Shown: one piece after another, positions 26,524 through 34,306 of the stretch
Position numbering within the stretch: the stretch's first letter is position 1
Layout: each line of letters begins with the position of its first letter
Assembly: GCF_000014805.1 (NCBI RefSeq)
Contig: NC_008570.1
Location: 4,019,501 to 4,083,500, forward strand
Direction of reading: 5' to 3'
DNA: 64,000 nucleotides
From: Aeromonas hydrophila subsp. hydrophila ATCC 7966
GTDB taxonomy: Bacteria > Pseudomonadota > Gammaproteobacteria > Enterobacterales > Aeromonadaceae
Program-made: the position numbers and the translations under genes
The notes under the pieces: model-generated
Database searches by the model: none
The model's input: the letters and a program-made list of their open reading frames with translations, nothing else
Told to the model about the DNA's origin: nothing

Positions 26524-26731
26524 TGTTTTTGTTACGCGCCAGTTAAAAGATGGCGCAGTTTACCCCGTGACCGACAACAAGGAAAGGGCGCGGGTCGCCA
26601 CGTCGCCAGCCCGCGCAAATAGTGACAAACCGCTCAAAAAAAGGCGCCAGCCAGCACCGTTTTTCATCCCTTGTCCTGCCCCGGCATCCTCTCTAGAATG
26701 CCCCCATCATCCCTCTCGGAGCCCGTTGTCC

Positions 26732-27295
26732 ATGTCCCCCAAGATCCTGTTGCTGACCCTGCCTTTCCTGCTCGCCGGTTGCAGCTCGCTGTCGGAAGAA
26801 GAGTGCCGCACCATGAGCTGGTACAACCTGGGTTATCAGGACGGCGAGCAGGGCAAGACCCGGGCCGCCACCCGTGACTACGTCTCGACCTGCGGCGAAT
26901 ACGGCCTCAAGGTGGACGAAGCGGAGTGGAAGCGGGGTTATGCCAAGGGGCTGGAGCTCTACTGCATTCCGGAACTCGCCTACAGCAAGGGCAAGTCCGG
27001 CGCCGAGTATCAGGGCGTCTGTCCCAACGATGCCAGCTTCCTGACCCAGTACGATCGCGGCCGCCAGGAGTACCTGGTGGAGAAACAGCTCAGCGACCTC
27101 AAGAGCGACATGGAGCGGACCGAGCGCGACATCGAGACGCTGGAGCGCCAGATCCGCAACGAGAACGACAGCAAGCAGCGCGACTACTACCGTGCCCAGC
27201 GCGAGCGCGCCATCCGTCACTACGAGGGGCTGCGCCGTGACTACAACCGGATCCGCTTCCCGGATCGGGTGATCCAGTTCTCCTTCGGGAACTGA
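26732..27295 (+). CDS. DUF2799-type lipoprotein
   Basis: A 187-residue lipoprotein. The ATG at 26732 follows GGAG and opens MSPKILLLTLPFLLAGCSSL with a clear lipobox. The mature protein begins with the DUF2799 pattern (CRTMSWYNLGYQDGEQG) and has five Cys in its first half. Residues about 110-170 form a strongly charged coiled coil (DMERTERDIETLERQIRNEN). Likely located in the outer membrane facing the periplasm. Function unknown. An upstream in-frame extension of 55 codons has no signal peptide and is rejected. Confidence 0.85.
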   Translation: MSPKILLLTLPFLLAGCSSLSEEECRTMSWYNLGYQDGEQGKTRAATRDYVSTCGEYGLKVDEAEWKRGYAKGLELYCIPELAYSKGKSGAEYQGVCPNDASFLTQYDRGRQEYLVEKQLSDLKSDMERTERDIETLERQIRNENDSKQRDYYRAQRERAIRHYEGLRRDYNRIRFPDRVIQFSFGN

Positions 27296-27300
27296 CAAAC

Positions 27301-27328
27301 AAAAAAGGGGCCGACATGGCCCCTTTTT
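27301..27328. terminator. Bidirectional terminator
   Basis: An 11-bp stem AAAAAGGGGCC with a 5-nt loop and T-runs in both orientations separates the convergent lipoprotein and HAD phosphatase genes. Confidence 0.92.
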
Positions 27329-27347
27329 GTTTCTGTGTATCTTCCCC

Positions 27348-28169
27348 TTAGGCGGGCAGAACCCAGCGCTGCAGCGCCAGCGCGATGCCGTCTTCGTTGT
27401 GATCGGCGGTGACCCGATCCGCCAGCGCCTGGATCTGTGATGCCGCGTTGCCCATGGCCACCGCCAGCCCCACCTGCTCGAACATGCTGATGTCGTTGTT
27501 GTTGTCGCCAAACGCCACCACGTTCTCCATCGTGATCCCCTCGCTCGCCGCCCACTGGGCCAGCCGGTTGCCCTTGCTGCAACCGGGTTGCACCAGCTCC
27601 ACCGCATAGGGCGCCGCCCAGTCGCGGGTAAAGGGCAACTGTTCGACCACCTCTGCCATGAAGTGATGGAGCAGGGCGGGATCCTGGTTGAACAGCTCCA
27701 GCTTCCAGACCGGCCGGCTGAGCCAGCTCGCCAGATCCTCCGCCGGCAGCAGGGAGATCTTGAGATGATCCGGCTGGCTCGCCGACCAGCGGCGCATCCG
27801 GGTCACATGCTCCTCGCAGCCGAGGTAGCCGATCCCCTCGTCGAGATGGAACAGCGCCCCCATCTGGTGCGCTTGCACCTCCGCCAGCAGCCGGCTGAGG
27901 GGGGCCACCGCCAGCGGATCCCCGACCTGGATCTGCTCCTGCACCGGATCATAGAGGTAGGCGCCGTTGCTGCAGATGATGGGGGTGTCGAGGGCCAGCT
28001 CGTGATGGAAAGGACGGGCCGTCATGAAGTGGCGCCCCGTCACCAGCAGCACCTTGATGCCGTGGGCCCGCGCCTGGGCCAGCGCGGCCCGAGTGGCGGA
28101 CGAGATCTTGTGATCCCGGGTCAGCAGGGTACCGTCCATATCCAACGCAATGGCCTGAAAACGACTCAT
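27348..28169 (-). CDS. Cof-type HAD-IIB phosphatase
   Basis: A 273-residue cytoplasmic phosphatase. The nucleophile motif ALDMDGTLLTRDHK starts near residue 8, VLLVTGRHFMTARP is motif II and FGDNNNDISMFEQVG is motif IV, with a type IIB cap between. Family members hydrolyse sugar phosphates or FMN. The ATG at 28169 follows TTGGAGGTGAT. The 5' end and ribosome site are repeated twice upstream as diverged 76-bp copies, each with its own 24-codon ORF ending one base before the next start. Substrate unknown. Confidence 0.9.
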   Translation of the reverse strand: MSRFQAIALDMDGTLLTRDHKISSATRAALAQARAHGIKVLLVTGRHFMTARPFHHELALDTPIICSNGAYLYDPVQEQIQVGDPLAVAPLSRLLAEVQAHQMGALFHLDEGIGYLGCEEHVTRMRRWSASQPDHLKISLLPAEDLASWLSRPVWKLELFNQDPALLHHFMAEVVEQLPFTRDWAAPYAVELVQPGCSKGNRLAQWAASEGITMENVVAFGDNNNDISMFEQVGLAVAMGNAASQIQALADRVTADHNEDGIALALQRWVLPA

Positions 28170-28170
28170 A

Positions 28171-28245
28171 TCACCTCCAAAATGTCGAAACGGCTGGGGT
28201 GCCATACAGTCCCGCTTCCAGTGCAACGGCCTGAAAACGACTCAT
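28171..28245 (-). CDS. 24-codon leader ORF upstream of the HAD gene
   Basis: ATG AGT CGT to TGA gives a 24-residue peptide (MSRFQAVALEAGLYGT, then a tail ending STFWR). The stop is one base before the HAD start, and the HAD ribosome site lies inside its last codons. It arose as a copy of the HAD start region. Translation is plausible but unproven; its own ribosome site (GGCGG) is weak. Confidence 0.35.
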   Translation of the reverse strand: MSRFQAVALEAGLYGTPAVSTFWR

Positions 28246-28246
28246 G

Positions 28247-28321
28247 TCACCGCCAACATGTCGAAACGAATGCGGCGCCATACCAACCCGCTTTCAACGT
28301 AATGGCCTGATAACGATTCAT
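28247..28321 (-). CDS. Second 24-codon leader ORF upstream of the HAD gene
   Basis: The next repeat unit has the same layout and length: MNRYQAITLKAGWYGA, then a tail ending STCWR, with TGA one base before the next ATG. Conserved positions with the first leader include M.R.QA..L.AG.YG and VST.WR. Most differences change the amino acid, so selection for the peptide sequence itself is doubtful. Confidence 0.3.
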   Translation of the reverse strand: MNRYQAITLKAGWYGAAFVSTCWR

Positions 28322-28335
28322 GCCACCGCCAAAGG

Positions 28336-28471
28336 CTGAGTATCGCAAGGTGCATGATGGAGCAAGGGAGCACCGGGCGAGCGGGCAAGCAAGGCAAAGA
28401 GCCATACCGTCCCAGAGTCGGCGCCACGATGCAAGTGCCGGTTGCCCCCTTCGCGTCGTTCTGTGATCCCG
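28336..28471. other. Spacer between the repeat array and the MFS gene
   Basis: Nothing gene-like is seen. It lies downstream of the MFS transporter stop codon on the minus strand and upstream of the repeat array. No clear terminator hairpin with T-run is found for the MFS gene, so read-through towards the HAD gene is possible. Confidence 0.4.
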
Positions 28472-29713
28472 TCAACCGGCTTCCACCTGAACGTCTAGCC
28501 GCTGCCGCCGATCCGCCGCCCGGCGCAGGCCATAGAAGCCGATGGCACAGAGCAGGCTGCACAGCGCCGCCAGATAGAAGGGCCACTCGGTGCCCGCCAA
28601 CAGCACCAGACTGCCGACCACCACCGCCAGGATCTCGCTGCCCACCGCCAGCCCGCGATAGAGCCCCATCGCCTGCCCCTGCTGCTCGGCATGGCTGCGG
28701 TTGGAGACCGCCACCGAGGTCGCCAGCTCTCCCAGGCTCATGCCGATGCCGGTGGGGATAAAGGTGAGTGCCAGCCCCCACCAGTGGCCGGGCAGCACGA
28801 ACATCAGCATGCCCGCCGCCATCACCAGATGGCCGACCACCCCCAGACTGCTGCCACGCCAATGACGAGCCAGGCGTGAGCCCAGCCAGGATCCCAGGAT
28901 CATGGGCACGCTCACCAGCACGGCGGCCTGCGCCAGCTGCACCGGATCCCAGGCCAGCCGCTCCACCAGCCAGACGTTGAAATAGGTGAAGTAGAGCTGC
29001 ACCGCGCCGTAGCTAAGCAGGGTCAGCACGAAGTAGGGCAGCAGCGCCGGTTGCAGCAGCAACTGGCGGGAAGATAGGGCCGGTGCCGGCTGCTCACTGC
29101 GGGCCGCTGCCGGCCGATTGGGCAGCAGCCAGAGCACCAGCAGCAGGTTGACCAGGGTCATGGCCACCGCCAGCCAGGCCGCCAGGCTGTAATCGCCGGA
29201 CACCACGGCGGCATAACCGCCGATCATGGGGCCCACCACCCAGCCCAGGTTCATGCCGATGTTGATCCAGGCGAAACTGCGCGCCTTGGTTTTAGCGGTG
29301 CTCATGTCGGCCGCCATGGCCTGCACGATGGCGATGTCACCGTTGAAGAAGCCCTCCACCACCCGGCTCAGCAACAGCAGCGGCAAGGAACGCCAGGCGA
29401 TCCCCAGCGCCATCAGGGCGTAGCCCACCAGCACGCCCACCAGACAGAGGGTCAGCACCGGCTTGCGGCCATGGCGATCGGAAAGCTTGCCGAGCCAGGG
29501 GGCCCCTACCAGTTGAAACAGTGGATAGAGCCCCATGATGACCCCCAGCCACACCTTGCGGCTCCAGTCCGACGCTGCCGGCGTCAGCATGCCCTGGGCC
29601 GGATCCAGCAACAACGGCGCCAGCACCGGAGACGGCAGGCTGAAGCCCGCCACCGCCAGCGTCACCGTCATCACCAATACCCACAGGCTGGCCTGCCCCT
29701 TGATCCCTTCCAT
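28472..29713 (-). CDS. MFS transporter, drug-efflux type (TetA-like)
   Basis: A 413-residue, 12-TM major facilitator when started at the ATG at 29713; a TTG in frame at 29761 is possible but less likely. The loop 2-3 signature GKLSDRHGRKPVLTLCLVG near residue 70 is the classic MFS motif A. VVEGFFNGDIAIVQAMAADM and NIGMNLGWVVGPMIGGY match the motifs of TM4 and TM5 of H+-coupled efflux pumps. It is divergent from an HTH regulator with a Cys-rich tail, which probably controls it. Substrate unknown; multidrug or metabolite export fits best. Confidence 0.85.
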   Translation of the reverse strand: MEGIKGQASLWVLVMTVTLAVAGFSLPSPVLAPLLLDPAQGMLTPAASDWSRKVWLGVIMGLYPLFQLVGAPWLGKLSDRHGRKPVLTLCLVGVLVGYALMALGIAWRSLPLLLLSRVVEGFFNGDIAIVQAMAADMSTAKTKARSFAWINIGMNLGWVVGPMIGGYAAVVSGDYSLAAWLAVAMTLVNLLLVLWLLPNRPAAARSEQPAPALSSRQLLLQPALLPYFVLTLLSYGAVQLYFTYFNVWLVERLAWDPVQLAQAAVLVSVPMILGSWLGSRLARHWRGSSLGVVGHLVMAAGMLMFVLPGHWWGLALTFIPTGIGMSLGELATSVAVSNRSHAEQQGQAMGLYRGLAVGSEILAVVVGSLVLLAGTEWPFYLAALCSLLCAIGFYGLRRAADRRQRLDVQVEAG

Positions 29714-29879
29714 GTTCGCCCCATTAAATAAAGTTATTGGTTTATTTATGTTGGCAATCAAACCTGATTAAGTAAAGCGAATTGTTGATTTAAAAAATCA
29801 CCCTCCCCATAATGCTCTTATCCATGTCAGAACCGCTGCCACGCAAGCGGCCGCACCTGCCGACGATGAGAGCCTTGCC

Positions 29880-30500
29880 ATGAATGCCAGCACCGACAAG
29901 ATACTGTTTCTGCTCAAGAGCCACGGGCCACAGAGCGCCGCCGAGCTGGGAGAGCAGTTGCAGATGACCTCCATGGGGGCTCGCCAACACCTGATGACGC
30001 TGGAGGCCGACGGCTGGGTGAGTTTCAACGACGAGGCCCGCGGACGCGGTCGACCAGTACGGTTGTGGCACCTCACCGAGCAGGCCTGGCAACGCTTCCC
30101 CGACAGCCACAGCGAACTGACGCTGCAGCTTATCGACAACATCCAGCAGCTGTTTGGCGAGGTGGGCATGGAGCGGCTGATCGCCCAGCGAGAGCAGCAG
30201 CAGCTGGCCCGCTATCAGGCCGAGCTGACCCAGCCGGCGCTGGCCGACCGGCTGGCGGCACTGACGGCGCAGCGCACGCGAGAGGGCTATATGGCGGATT
30301 TTCGCCAGGAAGAGGATGGCAGCTGGCTGTTGTGGGAGAGCCACTGCCCCATCTGCGCGGCGGCGCGGGCTTGCCGGGGTTTTTGTCGCAGCGAGCTGGA
30401 GATGTTTCGCCGCTTGCTGGCACCGGCCGGGGTGGAGCGGGAGCAGTATCTGCTGGAGGGGGATCACCGCTGCCTCTATCGCATCAGGCCGCAGCCCTGA
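29880..30500 (+). CDS. HTH regulator with C-terminal Cys cluster (SufR-like)
   Basis: A 206-residue transcription factor. The N-terminal winged helix (SAAELGEQLQMTSMGARQHL, then GWVSFNDEARGRGRPVRLW) matches the SufR/DeoR-like 'predicted transcriptional regulator' family. The C-terminal segment HCPICAAARACRGFCRSEL and a later HRC provide at least five Cys residues, consistent with a metal or Fe-S cluster sensor. Divergent from an MFS gene about 166 bases away, it probably represses it. The ligand (metal, redox or Fe-S status) is inference. Confidence 0.8.
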   Translation: MNASTDKILFLLKSHGPQSAAELGEQLQMTSMGARQHLMTLEADGWVSFNDEARGRGRPVRLWHLTEQAWQRFPDSHSELTLQLIDNIQQLFGEVGMERLIAQREQQQLARYQAELTQPALADRLAALTAQRTREGYMADFRQEEDGSWLLWESHCPICAAARACRGFCRSELEMFRRLLAPAGVEREQYLLEGDHRCLYRIRPQP

Positions 30501-30518
30501 TCCACGAACGCCAGAAAC

Positions 30519-30550
30519 AACAAAGCAGGCGCCGGGATGCCTGCTTTGTT
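30519..30550. terminator. Long hairpin after the SufR-like gene
   Basis: A perfect 12-bp stem (AACAAAGCAGGC) with an 8-nt loop begins 18 bases after the stop codon. No T-run follows directly, so its role may be termination or RNA protection. Confidence 0.6.
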
Positions 30551-30808
30551 GCCTTCGGGGAGGGGATGCTCTCGTTCCAGCCCGTCGTTTCCCGATAAGG
30601 TGAGACGGCTGATGGGGTTGTTGACCCGGTAAGGTCCTTCACCACAGAGACCGGGTTGGGTTTCTGTCTTGCCACCGGAAGATGTAACCATGGTATCCCT
30701 GCCGGCCCGGTGAGTGGTTGCGAAGTAGCATGTATTTTCAGTTGTTTTTGCAATAGTTCACCCTTAATCTAGGAAAAGTGAATTAGTAATTGCAACGAGG
30801 AACGGAGA
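30551..30808. promoter_or_regulatory. Upstream region of the Lrp-family gene
   Basis: About 260 bases. The half closer to the gene is AT-rich and includes an interrupted inverted repeat TTCAC...GTGAA (30757-30782, 16-base spacer), which could be an autoregulatory site. A GGAACGGAG ribosome site precedes the ATG at 30809. Nothing else recognisable. Confidence 0.4.
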
Positions 30809-31285
30809 ATGCTGAAACTTGATCGCATAGACAGGCATATTCTGGAGTTGATGCAGGAGAATGGCCGCATCAGCAACCTGGAGCTGGCCGAGCTGGTCGG
30901 GCTCTCCCCCTCCCCCTGCTCCCGCCGGGTCAAGGCGCTGGAGGATGCCGGTCTCATCGACACCCACGTCACCCTGCTCAACGCCCGCCAGCTGGGGCTG
31001 ACCCTCACCGCCTACATTCACATCTCCATGGACCGGCACACCCCGGAGCGGTTCGAAAATTTTGACCGCGCCATCAGTGAGCTGCCCGAAGTGCTGGAGT
31101 GTGACCTCATCACCGGCAACGACGCCGACTACCAGCTCAAGGTGGTGGTGCGGGACATGGAACACTACCAGCACTTCCTGCTGGACAAGCTGACCCACAT
31201 TCCGGGGGTGACCGGGGTGCGCTCCAGCTTCGTGCTGCGCCGGATCAAGCACAAGACGGCGCTGCCGCTCAACCATCTGGGCTGA
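30809..31285 (+). CDS. Lrp/AsnC-family transcriptional regulator
   Basis: A 158-residue protein, the usual Lrp length. The N-terminal AsnC helix-turn-helix (LDRIDRHILELMQENGRISN, then LELAELVGLSPSPCSRRVKA) is followed by a RAM ligand-binding domain (ELPEVLECDLITGNDADYQL). The pattern is close to DecR/BkdR-type local regulators rather than global Lrp. It stands alone between terminator-like hairpins. The ligand is probably an amino acid, and targets are unknown. Confidence 0.9.
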   Translation: MLKLDRIDRHILELMQENGRISNLELAELVGLSPSPCSRRVKALEDAGLIDTHVTLLNARQLGLTLTAYIHISMDRHTPERFENFDRAISELPEVLECDLITGNDADYQLKVVVRDMEHYQHFLLDKLTHIPGVTGVRSSFVLRRIKHKTALPLNHLG

Positions 31286-31320
31286 CCGCCGGCCCTGATC
31301 GGCGGGCCAGACCGGATAAA

Positions 31321-31353
31321 AGAAGAGGAGGCCACTGGCCTCCTCTTCTTTTA
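31321..31353. terminator. Terminator between the Lrp-family gene and a convergent small gene
   Basis: A 13-bp stem AGAAGAGGAGGCC with a 3-nt loop precedes T residues. It sits between convergent genes. Confidence 0.9.
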
Positions 31354-31374
31354 TCTGTAGTCAGCAGCCTGCAC

Positions 31375-31692
31375 TCAGACCGCTACCTGGCTGACATCCT
31401 GCACCTGCAACAGCCAGCCGGCCTGCTCCTGCTGGGGCTCGCCGCTGACCCGCAGCCGCTCGCCGGTCGGCACCCACTGCCCCTGGGGCAGGGAGACCAG
31501 CAGGCTCTCGCTGCCGTTGTCGAACAGCCAGCGATCTTCACCCAGCGACTCGATCAGATAACCTTCCATCTCCACTCTGGACTCGGCTTGCCAGGATGGC
31601 GCAACGGAATCACGGCTCTCGATGAAATCCCCCTGAACACCAAAACTGGCCAGCCCCCACAGAATGGAGAGCCCAACCAACGATGATTGCAT
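31375..31692 (-). CDS. Small exported BOF-like (YgiW/YdeI-type) protein
   Basis: A 105-residue protein started at the ATG at 31692 behind GAGGAGAG. A hydrophobic N-terminus (LVGLSILWGLASFGV) suggests a signal peptide. The rest, with VEMEGYLIESLGEDRWLFDN and GERLRVSGEPQQEQAGWLLQ, resembles the oligonucleotide/oligosaccharide-binding OB fold of periplasmic YgiW/YdeI proteins, which are linked to stress tolerance. The match is by pattern only, and the protein is of typical size for that family. Confidence 0.65.
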   Translation of the reverse strand: MQSSLVGLSILWGLASFGVQGDFIESRDSVAPSWQAESRVEMEGYLIESLGEDRWLFDNGSESLLVSLPQGQWVPTGERLRVSGEPQQEQAGWLLQVQDVSQVAV

Positions 31693-31785
31693 CTCGTCTC
31701 TCCTCTTTTGGAACTGTAGGGCCAGTATGGGAAGAGAAAACTGAGCGCACCATGAACAAGATGGCAAAGTGCCGACGGGATCGCG

Positions 31786-31810
31786 AAAAAAACCGGCCAG
31801 TCGGCCGGTT
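31786..31810 (-). terminator. Terminator of the small lipoprotein gene
   Basis: A perfect 8-bp stem AACCGGCC with a 2-4-nt loop is followed on the minus strand by a run of T residues. Confidence 0.85.
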
Positions 31811-31837
31811 GTGTCATTTTATGGCGCCTGGATCACA

Positions 31838-32065
31838 CTATTTGGCGGCTTCCTCTGCCATCCGTGCGGCTCTTGGCTTATTCGTCCACATGGCAACACC
31901 GCGATGATCCGCGCAGATCCCCTCCTCCACCACGGCCCGCACCCGGGTGCCGTCCTTGCAGATAGCCTGCCAGGCATCGGCATCGTCGATGGCCATCGAA
32001 GGGGCATGGGAGCCAGAACTGCAGGCGGTCAGCAGCAGGACAAACAGGGGCAACAGGAGTTTCAT
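31838..32065 (-). CDS. Small DUF3761-like lipoprotein
   Basis: A 75-residue lipoprotein: MKLLLPLFVLLLTACSSGS gives a clear lipobox. The mature part has two further Cys in AICKDGTRVRAVVEEGICAD, followed by HRGVAMWTN, a pattern seen in small DUF3761 proteins. GAGG lies upstream of the ATG. It lies between the OB-fold gene and ohrR on the same strand, with its own terminator. Role unknown. Confidence 0.7.
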   Translation of the reverse strand: MKLLLPLFVLLLTACSSGSHAPSMAIDDADAWQAICKDGTRVRAVVEEGICADHRGVAMWTNKPRAARMAEEAAK

Positions 32066-32098
32066 GGGTGGATCCTCAGACTGGATGGATGGGCCGAC

Positions 32099-32524
32099 TC
32101 AACGCCCCAGCTGGGCCGAGATGCGATCGCAGAGCTGCTTGAGCTGGGCCAGTTCAGCATCGGCCAGATCCACCTGATTGCGCAAGTTGTCCGCCAGACA
32201 GCATTCCCTCACCTCCTGCTGCAGCTGACGCCCCGCCTCGGTCAGGCCAATGCATTTTTGCCGCTCATCCTCGCTGGAGACGGTGCGGGTCAACCAGCCC
32301 TTGCTCTCCAGCCGCTTGACGATGGGGGTCAGGGTGCCCGCATCCAGCCCGGTTTCCTGGCCGATCTCCTTGAGGCTGACCTCGTCCCGCGCCCACAGCG
32401 ACAGCATCACCAGATACTGGGTGTAGGTGAGATCCAGCTTGTCCAGCAGCGGCCGATAGGCCCGCATCACCGCGTTGGAGGCGCTGTAGAGGGCAAAACA
32501 GACCTGCTTTTTCAATTCACTCAT
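32099..32524 (-). CDS. ohrR: Organic hydroperoxide-sensing MarR repressor
   Basis: A 141-residue MarR-family protein with the OhrR signature: KKQVCFALYSASNAV places the peroxide-sensing Cys at residue 9. The winged helix follows (LKEIGQETGLDAGTLTPIVK, then RLESKGWLTR), with a DERQ wing. Oxidation of Cys9 by organic hydroperoxides should release DNA. Other Cys residues near the middle and end could form the disulfide of a two-Cys OhrR. It is divergent from ohr, with two identical operator-like sites between. The ATG at 32524 follows GAGGTG; the longer frame from 32593 crosses the operator and is rejected. Confidence 0.93.
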   Translation of the reverse strand: MSELKKQVCFALYSASNAVMRAYRPLLDKLDLTYTQYLVMLSLWARDEVSLKEIGQETGLDAGTLTPIVKRLESKGWLTRTVSSEDERQKCIGLTEAGRQLQQEVRECCLADNLRNQVDLADAELAQLKQLCDRISAQLGR

Positions 32525-32582
32525 GGGGCACCTCGCTAACGACTGGGGCCAGTATACCCCAGGAAAATCGGGGGTTGAATAA

Positions 32583-32594
32583 TTTGCACACAAA
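32583..32594. promoter_or_regulatory. OhrR operator-like site 1
   Basis: TTTGCACACAAA (TTTG-N4-CAAA inverted repeat) lies 58 bases upstream of ohrR. An exact second copy occurs 53 bases away. The position between ohrR and ohr makes it a likely OhrR or other MarR-type operator; binding is inferred. Confidence 0.65.
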
Positions 32595-32635
32595 ATAGTT
32601 GTCAGCCCGCATTTTCGGGATTAGTCTGGATTTAC

Positions 32636-32647
32636 TTTGCACACAAA
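32636..32647. promoter_or_regulatory. OhrR operator-like site 2
   Basis: Second exact copy of TTTGCACACAAA, 19 bases before the ohr start codon, where a bound repressor would block RNA polymerase or ribosome loading. The two copies are 53 bases apart (about five helical turns), so they could be bound by cooperating dimers. Confidence 0.65.
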
Positions 32648-32666
32648 CAAAATCAGAGACCCCGAC

Positions 32667-33113
32667 ATGAAGACGCTCTATCGCACTCAAGCCATCGCCC
32701 AGGCCGGCCGCAACGGTGAGGTTCACACCCTGGACAACAGCCTGCAGCTGGCACTGGCCCTGCCAACCGCCCTCGGCGGCAACGGCAAGGGCAACAACCC
32801 GGAGCAGCTGCTGGCCGCCGGTTATGCCGCCTGCTTCTCCAATGCGCTGATCCACGTGGCCCACAAACTCGGTGCGCCCCTCTCCAGTGCTCCCGTCACC
32901 GCCGGAGTCGAGTTGCTGGCGCTGGACGATGGCCGCTTCAACTTCGCCATCACGCTGGACGTAGCGCTCGCCACGACCCAACCTGAACAGGCGGCGCAGG
33001 CCGAGCAGATAGTGCGGCTGGCCCACCAGACCTGCCCCTTCTCCAACGCCATGCGGGGCAATGTGGTCACCCGTCTGCTGCTCAACGGCGCCCCGCTGGA
33101 TGAAACGGCGTGA
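32667..33113 (+). CDS. ohr: Organic hydroperoxide resistance protein
   Basis: A 148-residue OsmC/Ohr-family thiol peroxidase. Both active-site Cys residues are in family context: GYAACFSNAL and HQTCPFSNAMRGN. The N-terminus (TLYRTQAIAQAGRNGEVHTL) contains the Arg that assists catalysis, and GNNPEQLLAAGYAA matches the Ohr signature. It reduces organic hydroperoxides in the cytoplasm using lipoylated proteins. The ATG at 32667 is chosen because it begins the conserved domain. Controlled by divergent ohrR. Confidence 0.95.
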   Translation: MKTLYRTQAIAQAGRNGEVHTLDNSLQLALALPTALGGNGKGNNPEQLLAAGYAACFSNALIHVAHKLGAPLSSAPVTAGVELLALDDGRFNFAITLDVALATTQPEQAAQAEQIVRLAHQTCPFSNAMRGNVVTRLLLNGAPLDETA

Positions 33114-33195
33114 ACCCGTTCAGCCTCAACCCCTTGGAAATAGCCATGCTGGCGACCCGCAGGTTGCCAACCCCCCTCACACTGGAGAAAAAACC

Positions 33196-34200
33196 ATGAA
33201 TCAGTCCAGCCATCAGATCCAGCTGCTGCGTCGCCCGGTCGGCCTGCCCAGTCTGGCCGATTTCACCCTGACCGAGGTGGCTCTGCCCGAGCTGCAAGAA
33301 GGAGAGGTGCGGGTAGCCAACCAGTGGCTGTCGGTGGATCCCTACATGCGCGGTCGCATGAGCGAAGCCAAGAGCTATGTGCCCCCCTTCCCCCTCAACG
33401 GCCCCCTCGATGGCGGCGCCATCGGCGTGGTTGAAGCCTCCCGTCACCCGGACTTCGCGGTGGGCGACCGGGTGAGCAGCATGCTGGGCTGGCGCGATCG
33501 CTTCGTCGCCAATAGCGCCCAGCTGACCAGACTGCCCGACACCCGCCTGCCACCCCAGCTCTTTCTCGGCGCCCTCGGCATGCCGGGCATGACCGCCTGG
33601 ACCGGGCTCAACCGCATCGCCAAACTGCAGGCCGGGGAAACCGTGCTGGTGTCGGCCGCCTCCGGCGCCGTCGGTTCCATGGTGGTGCAGCTTGCCAAAC
33701 GGGCGGGGGCCCGCGTCATCGGCTCCACCGGGTCGGCCGACAAGGTGGCCTACCTCAAGAGCCTGGGGGCCGACGAGGTGATCAACTACCGTGAGACCCC
33801 GGATCTCGATGCCGAGCTGGCCCGGCTGGTACCGGAGGGGATCCACGTCTACTTCGAGAACGTGGGGGGCGCCATGCTGGACGCCGCCCTCAACCACATG
33901 GTGGTGCACGGTCGCATCGTGATGTGCGGCCTCATCGAGCAGTACAATGGCCAGAGCGAGGCGAGCGGCCCGCGCAACCTCTCCCAGGTAATCCGCAAGC
34001 GCCTCACCATGCAGGGGCTGATCGTGTTCGATCACTGGCAGCACTACGGGGAGTTTCTGGCCGAGGTGACCCCGGCCTTCGACGCCGGCACCCTGCAGGC
34101 CGAAGAGACCGTCTATCAGGGGCTCGCCAGCATGCCGCAGGCCTTCATCGGGCTGTTCGAAGGGCGCAACACCGGCAAGATGCTGGTCAAGCTGGCGTGA
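33196..34200 (+). CDS. curA: Zinc-independent MDR alcohol dehydrogenase (CurA-like)
   Basis: A 334-residue NADP-dependent oxidoreductase, the usual length of the leukotriene B4 dehydrogenase/CurA group. SVDPYMRGRM and DGGAIGVVEAS are group signatures, and AASGAVGSMVVQLAKRAGAR is the nucleotide-binding AxxGxxG motif; no structural zinc Cys set is present. It should reduce carbon-carbon double bonds next to a carbonyl. The ATG at 33196 follows GGAG. It follows ohr by 82 bases without an obvious terminator, so co-transcription and a role in removing reactive aldehydes or enones are plausible. Confidence 0.9.
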   Translation: MNQSSHQIQLLRRPVGLPSLADFTLTEVALPELQEGEVRVANQWLSVDPYMRGRMSEAKSYVPPFPLNGPLDGGAIGVVEASRHPDFAVGDRVSSMLGWRDRFVANSAQLTRLPDTRLPPQLFLGALGMPGMTAWTGLNRIAKLQAGETVLVSAASGAVGSMVVQLAKRAGARVIGSTGSADKVAYLKSLGADEVINYRETPDLDAELARLVPEGIHVYFENVGGAMLDAALNHMVVHGRIVMCGLIEQYNGQSEASGPRNLSQVIRKRLTMQGLIVFDHWQHYGEFLAEVTPAFDAGTLQAEETVYQGLASMPQAFIGLFEGRNTGKMLVKLA

Positions 34201-34240
34201 TCCGCAGCACTGGCGCCTGACGCCGCAGACTGCTTGCATG

Positions 34241-34275
34241 ACGGGCCCATCCGCCCTAAGGTGGGCCCGTTTTTT
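34241..34275 (+). terminator. Terminator after the curA-like gene
   Basis: A 9-bp stem ACGGGCCCA with a 12-nt loop is followed by five or more T residues. Confidence 0.9.
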
Positions 34276-34306
34276 ATGGTCTGTCTCGTCTTTGCAAGGA
34301 GCTCAT

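Larger units (their letters stand above)
28148..28335 (-). repeat. 76-bp tandem repeat of the HAD gene 5' end (about 2.5 copies)
   Basis: Units begin at 28148, 28224 and 28300 (period exactly 76). Each contains the region encoding MSRFQAxAL or a variant of it together with about 49 bases of upstream sequence. The gene copy is the first on the plus coordinate. The unit at 28171-28245 encodes MSRFQAVALEAGLYGT and eight more residues ending WR, and the next at 28247-28321 encodes MNRYQAITLKAGWYGA and eight more ending WR. Both stop with TGA one base before the following ATG, so translation could be passed along. A weaker trace (GCCATACCGTCCC) occurs at 28401. Confidence 0.8.
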
